From the NCBI GenBank assembly GCA_030374805.1, contig JARGSG010000004.1, positions 310,001 to 374,000 on the forward strand: 64,000 nucleotides of DNA, in the 5' to 3' direction. Positions within the stretch are counted from its first letter, which is position 1; every line of letters begins with the position of its first letter. The notes beneath the pieces are model-generated. The model was not told the DNA's origin, made no database searches, and worked only from the letters and a program-made list of their open reading frames with translations. The stretch comes from Gracilaria gracilis (Eukaryota > Rhodophyta > Florideophyceae > Gracilariales > Gracilariaceae). Made by a program: the position numbers and the translations under genes. Of this stretch, positions 1 to 11,747 are shown piece by piece.

Positions 1-10
1 TCTGTTTGCG

Positions 11-511
11 ATGTCAATGCGCACTGTACTGCTGAGTTTTGCGGACTTCTGCACCCGAAAGAACGACGGGCAGCTGGCTTTTGACAACCATGACTTGGTC
101 CAAATCCTCATTTGGTTCCGAGAAGTTCATGAGGGAACGGTTGATACATCCTGCGAACAGATTAGGTCGATATGGGCAAGAGCGTCCAGCTCTCTGCCAT
201 GCGGCGTACAAAATCTGAACGGAGACCGCAGTCTTGACCTTTTCGTCGAGGATGGACTGGAAGCGGATCAACATTTTCGACATGCGGAACAAGTTGCATC
301 CATGTTCATGCGCGAACTAGGGCCGGCCAAGGAGGTCGACAAGGCCACGTTGGACCTACTGCTGGAGGTTGACCCTGTGCATGGCAAGGATTGTGGAATG
401 TGTTTATCCTGCCATGCCAAGGAAGTCAACCGGTCGGTGAAGGTGGCCCAGCGCAGTGTGCGCATGCTGATGCGTACGATTGCAGCGTACACGAAAAGCC
501 TGTATCGGTGA
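11..511 (+). CDS. Unrecognised protein, possibly cut by the window edge
   Basis: An open frame of 166 codons starts at an ATG ten bases into the window. The frame is also open to the edge, so the true start may lie outside. The product is soluble-looking, with no membrane segment or signal peptide visible. Near residues 125-135 it has a small Cys cluster (CGMCLSC), followed by a basic amphipathic stretch (VKVAQRSVRMLMR) that could be helical. I do not recognise the family. It ends about 450 bases before a Harbinger transposase gene on the other strand. It could be the 3' end of a host gene or of a transposon accessory gene; nothing in the sequence decides between these. Confidence 0.4.
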   Translation: MSMRTVLLSFADFCTRKNDGQLAFDNHDLVQILIWFREVHEGTVDTSCEQIRSIWARASSSLPCGVQNLNGDRSLDLFVEDGLEADQHFRHAEQVASMFMRELGPAKEVDKATLDLLLEVDPVHGKDCGMCLSCHAKEVNRSVKVAQRSVRMLMRTIAAYTKSLYR

Positions 512-962
512 CAGAAGCGGGCAGATGGGGAACCTCTCCGGCGGACAGCAGTAGGTTTGAAGCGTGGTAGAGATTGCAGCGAGTGAGAACGAGGCTCTGG
601 CGGGAATGGGCGTGATGAAAGCCGGGAGTGGGATGAATAGGAGAAGAGAGAGCGAATAGATAATCCGTCACGCTCGCATTCGTTGCGGGTAATGAAGACC
701 TGGAGATTGTCCTCCTATCAATATCGCGTATCTCCATAACATCTGTAGACCCCTCCATTTCTCGCAACAACGAGATTCGTGATCAGCTCACTTCCTTCAA
801 ACACATCCGTTCAAAAAGGAAATGAAAATCAAACTCTACGCATTACATAACCAAGCGCTTGTAGCTGATCCGCTATTGCATCTCTGAGTAGAGACTTCTC
901 ACGACTGCGGTTGCGAGCTCGCATATTTTCTTGCTCCATGTGTAGAACATCTTGAAAATGCA
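512..962. other. Stretch without a recognised gene
   Basis: No convincing coding frame is seen. The minus-strand ORF over 426-770 overlaps the first gene and has no recognisable motif. The stretch presumably holds the 3' flank of the neighbouring Harbinger element; I could not place its terminal inverted repeat. Confidence 0.4.
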
Positions 963-2135
963 CTACTGGCACACCCACGACGTGGTTGTCTTCGTGTGTC
1001 GGTATACATTATACAAATCAGAATCGACGTTACCCATAATAAAGTTGTGAAGCTTGCACGCCACAGTAATAATCTGGCTAACCGTACGTAATGAATACCG
1101 TACTGCTGACCAAAATATATGAAACCTACACACCAGCATACCAAATGCTTGTTCGACAACAGTTCGGCGAAGTGAAATGTAGGCGTTAAATGCATCTTCC
1201 CTTGTAATCAGACCTACTCCTGCGAACGGAGTAAGAATTTGATGCTCGTTAGAGTAAGCATCATCTCCAACAACTGCTGCCCAAGATGGTAATTCTGATC
1301 CAGTTAGAAGTTCGTATACCAACGTAGAACGGAACGCAGTGGAGTCATGTGTACCGTCAGAGTGGCGGGCTGATACGAAGCAAAATCGGTAGTTCGCTAG
1401 CACGGTTTCTTGAACACACACAGCAAAGAACCCCTTTCTGTTGTAATACTTACGCGGATCCGCAACTTCTTTTGCGCTTGGACGTCGAATTTCCACTGCA
1501 ACGCCATCCAACGCAGCTATTACGCCGTGAAATGGACTGCGACAAAGTGCACAGAACATATCGGCACCTTCACTGCTTTCGTCTTTTGTCATGGGAAAAT
1601 TAATATCAGGTAAAAAGTGTCCCAAATGGGAAAGAGTTTCATGGAAGACGGAATACACAGTGGAGGAGCCGATTCCATACGGCCATCCCACATCAAGGTA
1701 GCTCGCGCCTGCGAGCATTCGAAGCGTGACCAATAGTGCGACCTCGACAGAAACGGCACGTGCGACACTGCTTTGATATCTTTGTGTGCGTCGCATATGC
1801 GGACGTACGACAGAGCACAAAAGAGAAAGCTGCTGCTTCGACACTCTATACATGCGAGTGAAGTAGTGATTGGGTAGGCTGTCCAAGTGAGCTTCTGCTG
1901 AGAATTGCGCACGTGGGAAAACTGTGCGAATCTTTTTCTTTCCATGTCCTTCTTGAAGTAACGAGTACAGTTTTATACTCAGCCCCAGTGATATAGCTAG
2001 TCCGTTTCTCCTTCTCAGAGTTGGCCGCAATCTGCGACGTAATGCAGTGTGTCGTCGAGGCCAGCGACAAAATCGTTGTTCGAGGACACGCATTGGGATG
2101 GAGCGAATGGCGGTTAATGATCGCCAACAGCGCAT
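963..2135 (-). mobile_element. PIF/Harbinger DDE transposase gene, uninterrupted
   Basis: A 390-residue open frame starting at ATG (2135). The C-terminal two thirds match the DDE_Tnp_4 fold of PIF/Harbinger transposases. The first catalytic Asp is in AALDGVAVEI (about residue 212), followed by KYYNRKGFFAVCVQ. The family signature DGTHDSTAFRST comes next. The second Asp is in VVGDDAY and the catalytic Glu in RRTVVEQAFGML, followed by CKLHNFI. The N-terminal part is basic and may bind DNA. The frame has no internal stop and all three acidic residues are present, so this copy may be fairly young. PIF/Harbinger elements normally also encode a Myb/SANT-like partner and have short TIRs with 3-bp duplications; neither was found in the flanks, so the copy may be partial at the DNA level. 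Confidence 0.9.
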
Positions 2136-3117
2136 TACGGCTGCGGAAACTGTGAACTCGTGGAACGCTTCATAAGGCGAAAAGGAAAATATCTTTGTGT
2201 CTCAAATTTTCGATTTCGCGATTTCTGAACCCGTAGAATAGCCCTAACTTACGATGCCAAAATGCTGGAAAATCGGCCATTGTGAGGGGCGTACATAGGT
2301 TGCTGTATTTTGGGCGAAAACACCTTTCACGCGGTGAAAAAATCGGGACGTAGCATCCCACTCGTTGATGTTCTCTAAGAGCTACGATTATCCTCACGCA
2401 TTGAAGTTAGATATCAGAAGTAGGTAGAAGAGGGTGTCCTTTAGTGGCAAAACGACGTAAAACTATTTTCGAAAACTCCGTAAACAAGTACTCTTGGTGC
2501 AAGAGCTCTAATCTTCTTCCTCAATGACCATGCAAATTTTTGCATCGCTACACAACCTCTCTCTCAACTTGCTAATCCCATGTGGCACCAACGCAAGAAA
2601 AAAGTGCTCCAAGTAAAAAAAACGCCCAGTAGCCTCATTTAACCTGCGACCACCCACAAAGTTTCACGAGCCCCCAGACTCCCATTTACAACCTTTCTTT
2701 AGCAGAATCTTTGTGCTCATGGCAGATTTTGTCGCAAGCTAGTGTCACAACGACCGTCACTACTGTACATATTACAACGGAACGCAGTATACCTAATAAA
2801 CGCAAACTAAATGGAAACATCGTACACACTTTGGAATTTAAAAAACGCAATTCTTTACATATTTTAGAACAGTAACGTGGCCATAAGCAAAAAAATAAAA
2901 CACTTGGAAATTGCATTGTCGTCTTTGCACCGCCATTGGCATAAATGGCAAAATAGCTGTACTCAAACAGAGCCTCTGCAAGCCTAAAATATCCAAATTA
3001 CTCTCATCTAATCACGTCGTCTACATAAAAGTACTGCGGAAGAAGGTTAAATTGTATGTGCTGTCAAAAAAATTCCAGGAATGAATACATTACTTACCAG
3101 GATCATTTTATTTAATT
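2136..3117. other. AT-rich stretch without a recognised gene
   Basis: Only short frames without motifs are present (for example 2686-2916 minus, 76 codons, hydrophobic). The region is A/T-rich with runs of A and T. It probably contains the 5' flank of the Harbinger copy and the start of the decayed pogo-like element that follows. No TIR pair was found by eye. Confidence 0.35.
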
Positions 3118-3961
3118 TTGTACAGCACTTTTTTTACAAGCTCCCACAAGGCTCAAAGACTTCAAGACAAAATTCGAGAAGTGTTCAAGCGAGCAAGACC
3201 AGGTCTGAAATGGATCCGATACTTTCTTCGACGCCATCCAAAATTGCAATATAAATATGTTCAAGTATTTTGCTACCCAAGAGACCAAGCGGATACCAAG
3301 TCTACTCTATCAATGTATCAATGTATGTTACTAGCTTGAATTCAGTAAAAGAGAGATACCGAATCCGTTATCCGCATCTTATTTGAAATGTTGATCAAAC
3401 AGGTATTAGCCTCACGATGACCGTGCATCGTAGCCTCTGAAAGGCACTCGTTCCAGCATCCACGAGATTGATCGAGACGAAAGTGCGAACAAAAAGAAAC
3501 TTGGACCAGGTTAACATCATGCCAATTGTGTCGGCAGCTGGCGACACACTATCTCCAGTAATTTTCTGTCCAGGCAAGCTTGCTCGGTTTCGCCCAATTG
3601 ATGGAGTGTATCAATCACTACATAGCGTACTTCTACACTGCCATTTACACCAACTAGATCCAGCCGGCGTTTGTTCAACTGTGGTCTCGAACTAAGCCAA
3701 TCAATTTCTTCAGGAGCTTTCAAGACTTAGAGCAAGGGGTGAATACGCGATGTGAATAGTAGATGGATACTCTGCACATGTTCAGCTCTGTTCGTTGCTT
3801 TCTCTACGTGAAAATCAATTCATTCCCGTCGTAATAACATCTCATACTTCACACGTCTTGCAACCGTTTGCAGAGCAATTACCTTTGGCAGGAACTGAGG
3901 GGGATGCCGCTCATATATCCGTTGTTATTTTAGGCTCAACTTCCTACTATTATGAAGTCTA
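3118..3961 (+). pseudogene. Decayed pogo/Tigger-like (DDE_1) transposase remnant
   Basis: Three short frames on the same strand carry consecutive pieces typical of pogo/Tigger-like transposases. At about 3200-3260 is the end of the Tc5-type helix-turn-helix region (WIRYFLRRHPKLQ). At about 3470-3590 is the strand after the first catalytic region (NIMPIVSAAGDTLSPVIF, then CPGK), which in this family precedes the core DDE segment. At about 3795-3875 is SHTSHVLQP, the well-known segment C-terminal to the catalytic core. The pieces are in different frames with stop codons between them, so the gene is dead. The first LTR of the chromovirus begins immediately after, so this older DNA transposon was the insertion target; the rest is not seen on the far side of the LTR compound. 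Confidence 0.6.
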
Positions 3962-4813
3962 TGAAAGACAGCACTCGTAAGAGGAGGTTTTCAGGACTTA
4001 GTGAATTTTCCGCATTGATGCGTAGAGTCGGTATATGAGCTGCAGCGTCCCTGGCGGGGGTTTGCGCTCAAACGGTTTTTGAGGTTGTACACGTAGAATG
4101 CACGGCCTGAGCCACCGCCCAGCGAGCGTGACGGGAACAGGTGTTGCACGGATACCCAGGAAGCAATGCCACCAGCATTGCTGTATTTAATAGATATATT
4201 TGGTACTTTACTTGGCCGGCGTGCCCACGGTCAGGGGCGGCGCCCAGCCTGCTACTTAGTAGGTTGAGCTATGCTCCCTCAGTTAATCATCCTTGTCAAG
4301 CAAGGGCTTCCTGGCTCTAACTATCACGCCTTCGCGGACTGCTCACCTCCAAGTAGAGTGGCAACCACGTTGTTCACGTATAGCTACCCACCCTGGTGGC
4401 GCTTAGAGTATTACCACTGCCTGTGTGTGTCTCCTCCACTACTGTCGTATACTCGCCCCAGTACTGGGTTTCGTTTGTGTGTTACGCACCTATCCCCACT
4501 CTTGTGGACCCCTTTGCCGCTTTTTGGGTTTGCTCTACTGCCCACTCTCAAGTGGCTCGCCGTCCGAAATCGGGTCGTCGTCGTTCTACTCTTACGAGGC
4601 TCAGTCTTGAGACCGCCCTTCGCACGTGTCCCTATACGGTACTTGGTCCGCACTGTACACTCCGACGCTCGTCGTGACGGTTTGACCTCGTTTTACAACC
4701 AGCTAGTTGTGTCATTCCCGGAGTGCTCTGTTCGCTGTGCTACCTCCCCGAGAGGAAGATCACGAACATCTTCGTGGCTGTTCTGCTTTTCCCGCCAAAA
4801 TCGTTGCATTACA
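3962..4813 (+). repeat. First LTR of the chromovirus compound (852 bp)
   Basis: It begins TGAAAGACAGCACTCG and ends TTGCATTACA. It aligns along its length with the LTR at 13570-14403; shared blocks include the stretch around GCACGGCCTGAGCCACCGCC and the stretch around CTGTATTTAATAGATATATT, a TATA-like promoter candidate at about 4180-4200. The start was placed where similarity to the second LTR begins and where both read TG. Confidence 0.85.
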
Positions 4814-4816
4814 AAG

Positions 4817-4832
4817 TGGTCTTCCGACTTAG
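4817..4832 (+). other. Primer-binding-site candidate
   Basis: TGGTCTTCCGACTTAG begins three bases after the LTR end, the usual place for a tRNA primer site that opens with TGG. The same sequence with one change follows the middle LTR (14406), and a close relative follows the 5' LTR of the separate element at 27.8 kb. I could not match it to a particular tRNA. Confidence 0.6.
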
Positions 4833-4963
4833 AAATCGTGCTTTTGGATTGACTCCGAAGTTCGGTTCATTCCCAAAACTGCTCTTGTATCTTTTGTCTC
4901 CTTAAGGAAGTTTACTAGGATTCCCAGCCAATTGGCTGTCGCTTATCCCGTCATACGGTTGTC

Positions 4964-7081
4964 TTGATTATGTGGTCATCAAATCGTCCGAGGACGCGCA
5001 GTCAGACTGGACGCACGGTTCCGCCGCTTCCCTTGCAGATCCCGACCCGTTCACGGTCCCGTACTGAAATGGTACCGGATGCCGTGGTCGCTCCGACAAT
5101 CCCTAAACCTCCGCCCACGTCGTTGATTAACCCTCGTCGAGGTGGTGGTCCGGCTCCTACCGTTGCTGGTCCCGCCCCTATCGTAGGAGGTACGGTCCCT
5201 TCCGTAGCTCCCACTTCGAAGGCACCTCCTAGAGCTACTGTCAATGACACCCCTCACTTAACTATGGGAGAGCAGTTACGCTCAGTGCGAGCTACCCACG
5301 CTACCCTTGATAAGGAGCTTTCTTCTCTTCGAAAAAAGGTGGAAAATGCTGCTTCGCAGACTGTTCCTGAGAATCTCCGCGTATTGCGTGGTGATTTCAA
5401 CTCTCTTCTTGAAGCTTTTGGAGGACCAACTCTCTTCGTGGAGGACGTCGCTGAGAAGTTCACTCGCCTCCGCACCCATCTGGAGACGAGCGAACAGACT
5501 GTCCTTGCTGAAGCTAATTTTCTAACAGAGCCAGCCGCTGTCTCCTATCGGGGTAAGAATGCCAGGAATCCCAAGGCACGCAAGGGGCGGAAGGACTACG
5601 ATTCTGAATCTTCAGATTCTTCACGGTCTTCTCGCTGGTCTTCCGGGACGGACACGTCGGACTCGTCGGTAGAAGACGCCCCTCGTGAGCGTTCATCTCG
5701 CTCAAAGCGGTCATCGGCCACCCAAAATGTGATCCGCGCCCGCACGAAGGGAGGGAAGCACTCTGGATTGAAAGAGTGGAAGTCCACTAACCCTCTTTAT
5801 AAGAAGCTGTTGTCGTAACGTTATTTCCGTTCGGAGAACTCCTCTTTGGACCGAACCCCCCGGGGAACCGGAAAAGTTAAGGAGTGCATCAAGCGAATGC
5901 AGCTCTCACTTCGAAACCAACTGTTCTCAGGTGAGGACCCCATTTTCGTGTTGGATTTCCTTGCACGCTTTGTAGCGTAAGCAGACATCCGGGGGTTGAG
6001 TGAAGGACAGGCGTTTATCGCGCTGCCCTATTTTTTACGTGGACTGGCAGGGGATCAATACAACTCTGTAAGAGGCTCGTCACGTGCCTCCGAAGGAGGG
6101 GAGACCTGCTGGCCTGAAGCAGTTCAGCACCTTCTGGGTTCCTATGCCACTGGCTCTGCGAGCCAGTCGGTCATCCTCGCTCTGCGATATACGAAACAAC
6201 GCCCTGGCGAGACGGAAACCGATTACTCGGTGCGCTTGAATAAGGCCTTCCACCGTAGTAGTAATGTTTATGCCGTTCAAAAGCGTTTTACCATGTTTGT
6301 CGACGGGCCCGATCCGGCTACAATGACCTTGGTTGCCCGCCGTCGGGAAGAGATCCGTAAGATTACGTATTTGGAACTTGTGCAATACGCACGCGCCGAA
6401 GGCGACGCGTTGCGCGCAAGAGGCCCGTAAAGCCGGTCAAATTCCGCCAAAGCGTTGATGTTGGAGCCGATAACCCTGTCTGCATCGATGGTGGCTGGTG
6501 AACACTCCAATCTGGAGTATGATCAAGTCCAGTTCGCCCGTAATGACGTGTTGTCAATCCCGACCACGGAGCTCCCATCCACCGCAGAAGCGTCGTACCG
6601 AAAGGCGGCGGATGATACACTGCTATATGCAGACTCGAACCGTTTTCGCCCACCCCGTATCCCGTATGGGAACGGCGGAACCCGTGGTTCGCGGCCTGGC
6701 TGGCATGACTCCCGCTCGGCGGTACGATTTCCGAACGCTCGGAATGCGAACGCTCCTCGTGGATTAATCTGTCACCTCTGTTACACTCGAGGGCATGCGT
6801 CACTGCAGTTAGTTTTTACCATGCGTGAATGGGCTCAAGTCATCGCGAATTATGAAGCCCTATCGTCTGAGGAAAAATCCTGGGCCCCGATGGCATCGTA
6901 CATCCGCGCAAAGATGGACATTCCATGCAAAATTGCGGCTCCGATTGACCAAAACATGGTGACCTCACACCCTCGTGTCGTTATAGAACGAACTGCCGAA
7001 TCCTCGGCCACGGCAGCGCCAGCTCCGGTGGTCCAGAGTTCTGAGCAGCCGCCTCCGGCGGAACACGTCCAGAAAAACTAA
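4964..7081 (+). mobile_element. gag-like region of chromovirus internal one (fossil)
   Basis: Plus-strand frames over 4964-5818, 5996-6430 and 6455-7081 resemble, in order, the gag-like region of internal two. They share a Pro-rich N terminus, a Ser/Asp-rich acidic stretch (DSESSDSSRSSR), the block around GQAFIALPYFLRG and YNSVRGSSRASEG, and a late CHLC..GH-type segment that may be a relic zinc knuckle. The protein would form the particle shell in a Ty3/Gypsy element. The copy is broken. Confidence 0.65.
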
Positions 7082-7198
7082 CTTTTGGAGTCTCCTCTCT
7101 TGAAGAGGCGCCCTCAGAGTTGAGGCTGAAAGCGCCTGAGACGTCCCTGCCTCGCTTCCTCGGTCTGAATCTTCTCGAGGAAGCAGGTCGTCGAAGAT

Positions 7199-7631
7199 GT
7201 GAACTCGGAACACCTTGGTGTTCTATGTCGTCCGTGGATGCGAGTAAGAAATAACCGGCTCCCGGATAGAGTTATAGTGATGGCCAAACGCAATTACAAG
7301 GTGTATGCCGACCTTGGTCTTTCACCCCAGTTCATGGTGCGATTTCTCACTGTCTTAGATACAGGTGCTGGTCCAAATTTCATCGTGGAAACGGCTTTAC
7401 CGCCGACACTGCGGTCACCGATCCACCGTAGCGTGATACCTGAAATCGCCGACGCGAATAACAACGCGTTGTCAACGGTTGGAACAATTGAGTTGGTAAT
7501 CCGCTTGGGTTCATGCGTAGTCAAGCTCGACTTCGTCGTATGCCGGACCTCGGCTACCCCAGTCATTTTGGGTTGTGACTTTTGCGACCGCTTTGTTGAG
7601 GCCGTTAGGCCCCGCCAGAGGCGGGTGGAAA
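7199..7631 (+). mobile_element. Aspartic protease region of internal one (fossil)
   Basis: The frame carries LTVLDTGAGPNFIVE, with the DTGA active-site motif of retropepsin-like proteases, and later VILGCDFCDRFV, the ILG..F element. It matches the protease of internal two (16802-17428) closely up to about 7631, where similarity stops and the DIRS-like element begins. The separate GC-poor sequence after this point is not chromovirus. Confidence 0.75.
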
Positions 7632-8741
7632 TGTTAAAATTACTGAGCGAATGCGTAAGTAATTGTATTTCCGAGTGGAGTAACTATGACGCCTTCTCTT
7701 TGGTCGACTAAATCCGAACCCGACCTCCGCGTGGTGTCGACTGGGCAGCGAAAGCTGGCTAAAAGGGTAGGTGGAGCAGGAAACTGTTCTGGGTCCAACA
7801 ATATTCAAGTGAGACCCGTACGGTGTATGCTTATTCATTATAAAAGAGGCTGCCGTGTGGGAGACCTTCGATGGGCCGCGATGCGAGAGCGTGAAGCCCT
7901 GCTTGACTTGGCCTCAATTGCCTTGCAGTTTGGGTGGATCTGAGCGGTGGAATAAACGCTAGTTCTCGCAAAGCCCGATACTAGGATTTTTCCGAACTCG
8001 GGATATTAAGTGTGAATGGCTGGTAGATCGGTGGAGATTGGCGAGTCTTACCTATTTCGTGATTATTCGTTACAAGTGGCAAAGCCTTTAAAGTGAAGAT
8101 TCGACGAAATGCCGAGGGATATAAAGCTCCAAAGCGTTGACGGTGCTCACAAGTTGGGCAATATTCAGGCTACAGGACTAGTGCAGTAGAGCGGGAAACC
8201 GTATGTTAGACTTTCCTTAATTGGGTGTCAGAGCCAAACTTGTTTCAAGGGAGGTTCCGCTGTCTAGTTTTGGTCTGATGCGTTGCGGCGGACCTTCTAA
8301 TCATCGTAAGATGTGGCCCTTGGCGTGTCTTTAATCAAAGCTTTCGGTATATGTCAGGCGAAGCGAATTTGAAGGCAAGAAAATAAGGTATCGTGGAGTT
8401 TCGAAGCCGTGCCGACTTCAGGTGGTAAGTCGGTGTGTGTAAATGGCAGATGTGGTGCAAGGCCTGTCCAGTACAACTGGTCACTCGTAATTTATTACGG
8501 GTGACTAGGGGGCTGGCAGGTACGAGACCTGACTTAATTCCTCTCGAAAGGGAGTCAGGTGACGACTGGTTCTATTTAGAGCAGCGCACAGTCGGAGGCA
8601 GCCCCTCCTAAACGCGCAAGTCTATGCTATGGGTTAAAGTAGCCCTCGGGGTGGTCTGGGTTGACCATTCACTGAGGAAAGTAACCTGCCAATAATAACA
8701 AGAACAAGAAAGAACAGACTTTATGCTCCCTTTCAAAGTCT

Positions 8742-9809
8742 GTGTGTGAGAAGAGGGGAGAAGACGCTCTGGAAAATTTCAGGGCAAAATTCGGACATAA
8801 TATGTCCGGATATCTTGGGGAGCGCGAAGCTAGCAAAAAAGCTCTGCTAAACGCGCTCAGAAAGGAGATCGCCGGAATACCCGAAGAGGGAAAAACCGAT
8901 GATATCCTGATGCAGTTACAAGACGGGACTTATCCGTTAGAAGGTGGGGTAGAAGGAGAGCGTAGCGAAGGGGAGGTTGATAGCGAAACCGATGAAGAAA
9001 CGGAGGATGAACATAGTAGCGGGGATGAGGTGGAGGGCGTTCAGCCTAAAGCCAAAACCGGTGAAGGCAGTGGCGATAGTCACATCATGGCAATGCTAAG
9101 GAAAATGGAAAAATCCCGTCAAAAGGATATGACCGTTCTGAACGCAAAACATGAGCAGCTCCAAAGTGAACTTCAGAAGTTAAAGAAGAAGGATCGTAGC
9201 ACCAAAAAGAAAGATTTGTTGGAAACTCTGGGTCGAGTCAAGACTGGAATAATTGTCGATAACGACGACGAAACCGAGAATGATTCCTCAGACTCTGATG
9301 ATGACGATCTTGGCGGCAGTTCTTCTACTTCTTTGCGAAGGACTAAAAGATCGAACGCTCGATTCTTTAAGAAATTCGCGCGTGGCCCCTTCCCGGAGCA
9401 AACTGTCCTTGTGAACTCTCTTGAAGGAGAGAACATGTTGCGAAAAGCCTTGACTAATTATCCGACTATTTCAGCCTGGACTGAAGCTCGACATCTAAGC
9501 AGTCTACGTAATAAGCGTGAAGCGTGTACGTTGGCTAAGATTATTGATTGCATTATCAGTTCTCAAGGTATTATCCGTGCCAAGAATGAACCTGCAATTG
9601 AACTTTCTATTCGACGTCTCGCTGCCGTTGTTATGGCAGATAAAACTGGAAGTTGGGCTGCAGCTCGAGAGCTAGAGGAAGAGCATGACGAACTGGTGCG
9701 TGAATCCCTGAGGCGGAAGCTCCACAAGTCGGCTAAGCTACGAAAGGAACTATCGGCCCCGGCCAAGAAGGATAAGTCTGCCCTGCCTGAAGGCAGGGAG
9801 ACGTCTTAG
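8742..9809 (+). mobile_element. gag-like ORF of the DIRS-like element
   Basis: Open for about 355 codons; the first ATG in frame is near 8801. It is strongly charged: an acidic block (about residues 75-100, E/D/S-rich), a Lys-rich coiled-coil-like stretch (about 120-165), a second acidic block (ENDSSDSDDDD), and a basic C terminus rich in K, R and A. No zinc knuckle is seen. Position just upstream of the RT and the charge pattern suggest the first, gag-like ORF of DIRS-type elements; sequence similarity to a known Gag was not recognised. Confidence 0.55.
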
Positions 9810-9845
9810 AGAGGTTTATAAAAAATATTGACAACAACAACAAAT

Positions 9846-11747
9846 ATGAACTTAAGTGCACCGGATAAGCGGGATATGTTTCCCCTACCGTGGTTCCCTT
9901 CTTGTGGAGGGGAGCAGCAACGGCGTACAAGCAAGCGGCGGAGTCAGCGGTACCGGAAACGGAAGGCCGTTGAGGAAGTCGAGTACAATCTTGTCACAGG
10001 GCTCAATGGGCTCTTTGCTGGACATGTTTTCTCATGCGAAAACTGGAGTCGAGAGAGAAACGCTATCCAAAGGTTGGCGAACAACTACTTACGGGACGTC
10101 GGGGCAGAATCCTTCCGCCGAAATTATTTCGATGCGGGGTTTTCTGTAGAGGAGCAGGGAACCGATTTTGAGTACAACAACCTACGAACGTGGGTCTGGT
10201 TGAACCCAGAGCGCGTCTCTTTGCCAGCTCACGGGCTGGCTGCCTCTGCCGATATCTTGAACCTATTACCTGAAGACATCGAAGGAACGTACGGAACAGA
10301 AGGACTACTTTTGCGCCCACCAAGCGATTGGGAAGCGCTTGATACCGCCTTCTGTGGCGTACGGGAAGAAGACTATGGCGAGTTGGTCAAGATGCTAGAA
10401 GAAGCCGGACTTATTCGGTTAACAGAAGAGATCCCAAAGGTGATGAATGGATTTTTCGCGGTACCGAAAAGTAAAAAAGACAAACAGAGATTAATCGTTG
10501 ACGCACGCAATGCAAATAGAGTGTTCCATGAGCCTCCGAAAATTGATTTGCCTAACCCGGGTCACCTTGCACGATTGTGGATGGCTCCTGGTCAGAAACT
10601 TTATGTAGGGAAATCGGATATGGACAATCAATTTCACAGGATGAAGTTGCCTGAGTGGATGAGCCCTTACTTCGGTTTACCTCCGATAGTTCACGCTAAG
10701 TCGCAGTTATATCCAGTAATGCGTTCAATGCCGATGGGATGGTCTCATTCCGTTTATGTGGCACAGACAATTTATAGAAAGCTGCTCGATAAGGCTGGAC
10801 TGTCGTCGAGGGACTGGATACCAGGGTTAATCGATATCTCAGATTTCAGTTATGGAGCATATGTGGACGATTATTTTTCTCTTGGAACGGATTTGGAAAA
10901 GGCTAGGGGGGCCTTAGAAGCGGTAATACGGGAATCAGATCGGAGTAAACTGCCGTCCCAGCCTCGAAAGGTTTCGTGGCCTGGGAAGACGGCATGCACC
11001 GACGTATTGGGAATAGAAGTCCATGAAAACGGTGTTCTGATGCCAAACGCTGACAAACTACGCCGGCTAATTTGGCAGACCAAGCTATTCGTCAAACGAG
11101 ATAGATGGGCAGTGCGCGAGCTACAAAGCTTGCTCGGAAAATGGGCATGGTTTCTTCTCTTGCGCAGACCTCTCTTCTCAGTGTTACAGCGCGTGTATCA
11201 GTTGAGCCTCGCGGCTTCTGTTACAATTAAAGCAACGATCGCAGCAAAGCAAGAATTGAACCTCCTTACTTCGCTCTCGCCTTTAATTCGCACCTGTATC
11301 GCTACGCCCTTTTGTACTTACGTTTTATGCGTAGATGCAAGTTTATGGGGTGGAGGAGTGGTTTACAAAAAAGTCGAGGACCCTCTGCGTTTGCTTTCGA
11401 TGCATGCAGACGAGCAACATAAGTGGATTTCCAGCCAAGACTGGAAACTCGCTGTTCGGCACCGCTGGCGCAAGAAAATGCCCATTCATCTCCTTGAGGG
11501 AGAAGCCGTTCTACTTGGTCTTCGCTGGCTTTTACGACAACAAAACAACTTTGGAACGCGAGTGCTTATCTTTATCGATAATCAAGCTCTCATTGGTGCT
11601 CTCCGGAAGGGTCGAAGCAGTGTAATGAGCTTTAATCGTATATGTCGACGCGTTGCGGCCTTACTGCTTGCGGGAAACATGCTTATGGACGGTCTATACG
11701 TTCCTACCGATGTCAACCCAGCAGACAAACCCTCACGGGCTGTTTGA
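9846..11747 (+). mobile_element. Reverse transcriptase/RNase H ORF of the DIRS-like element
   Basis: An open frame of about 630 codons; the first ATG in frame is at 9846. RT motifs are visible in order: KDKQRLIVDARNAN, YVGKSDMDNQFHRMKLP, MRSMPMGWSHSVYVAQ, and the catalytic GAYVDDYFSLG. An RNase H domain follows, with CVDASLWGGG (first Asp), LEGEAVLLGLRWL (Glu), IFIDNQALIGAL (second Asp) and the terminal VPTDVNPADKPSR, a segment characteristic of DIRS-type RNase H. The frame overlaps the start of the YR frame by about 38 bases. Confidence 0.85.

Noticed and set aside
4817-4832. Assigning a specific tRNA primer to the TGGTCTCCCGACTTAG site
   Set aside because: No tRNA 3' end that I know matches it well; left unassigned.
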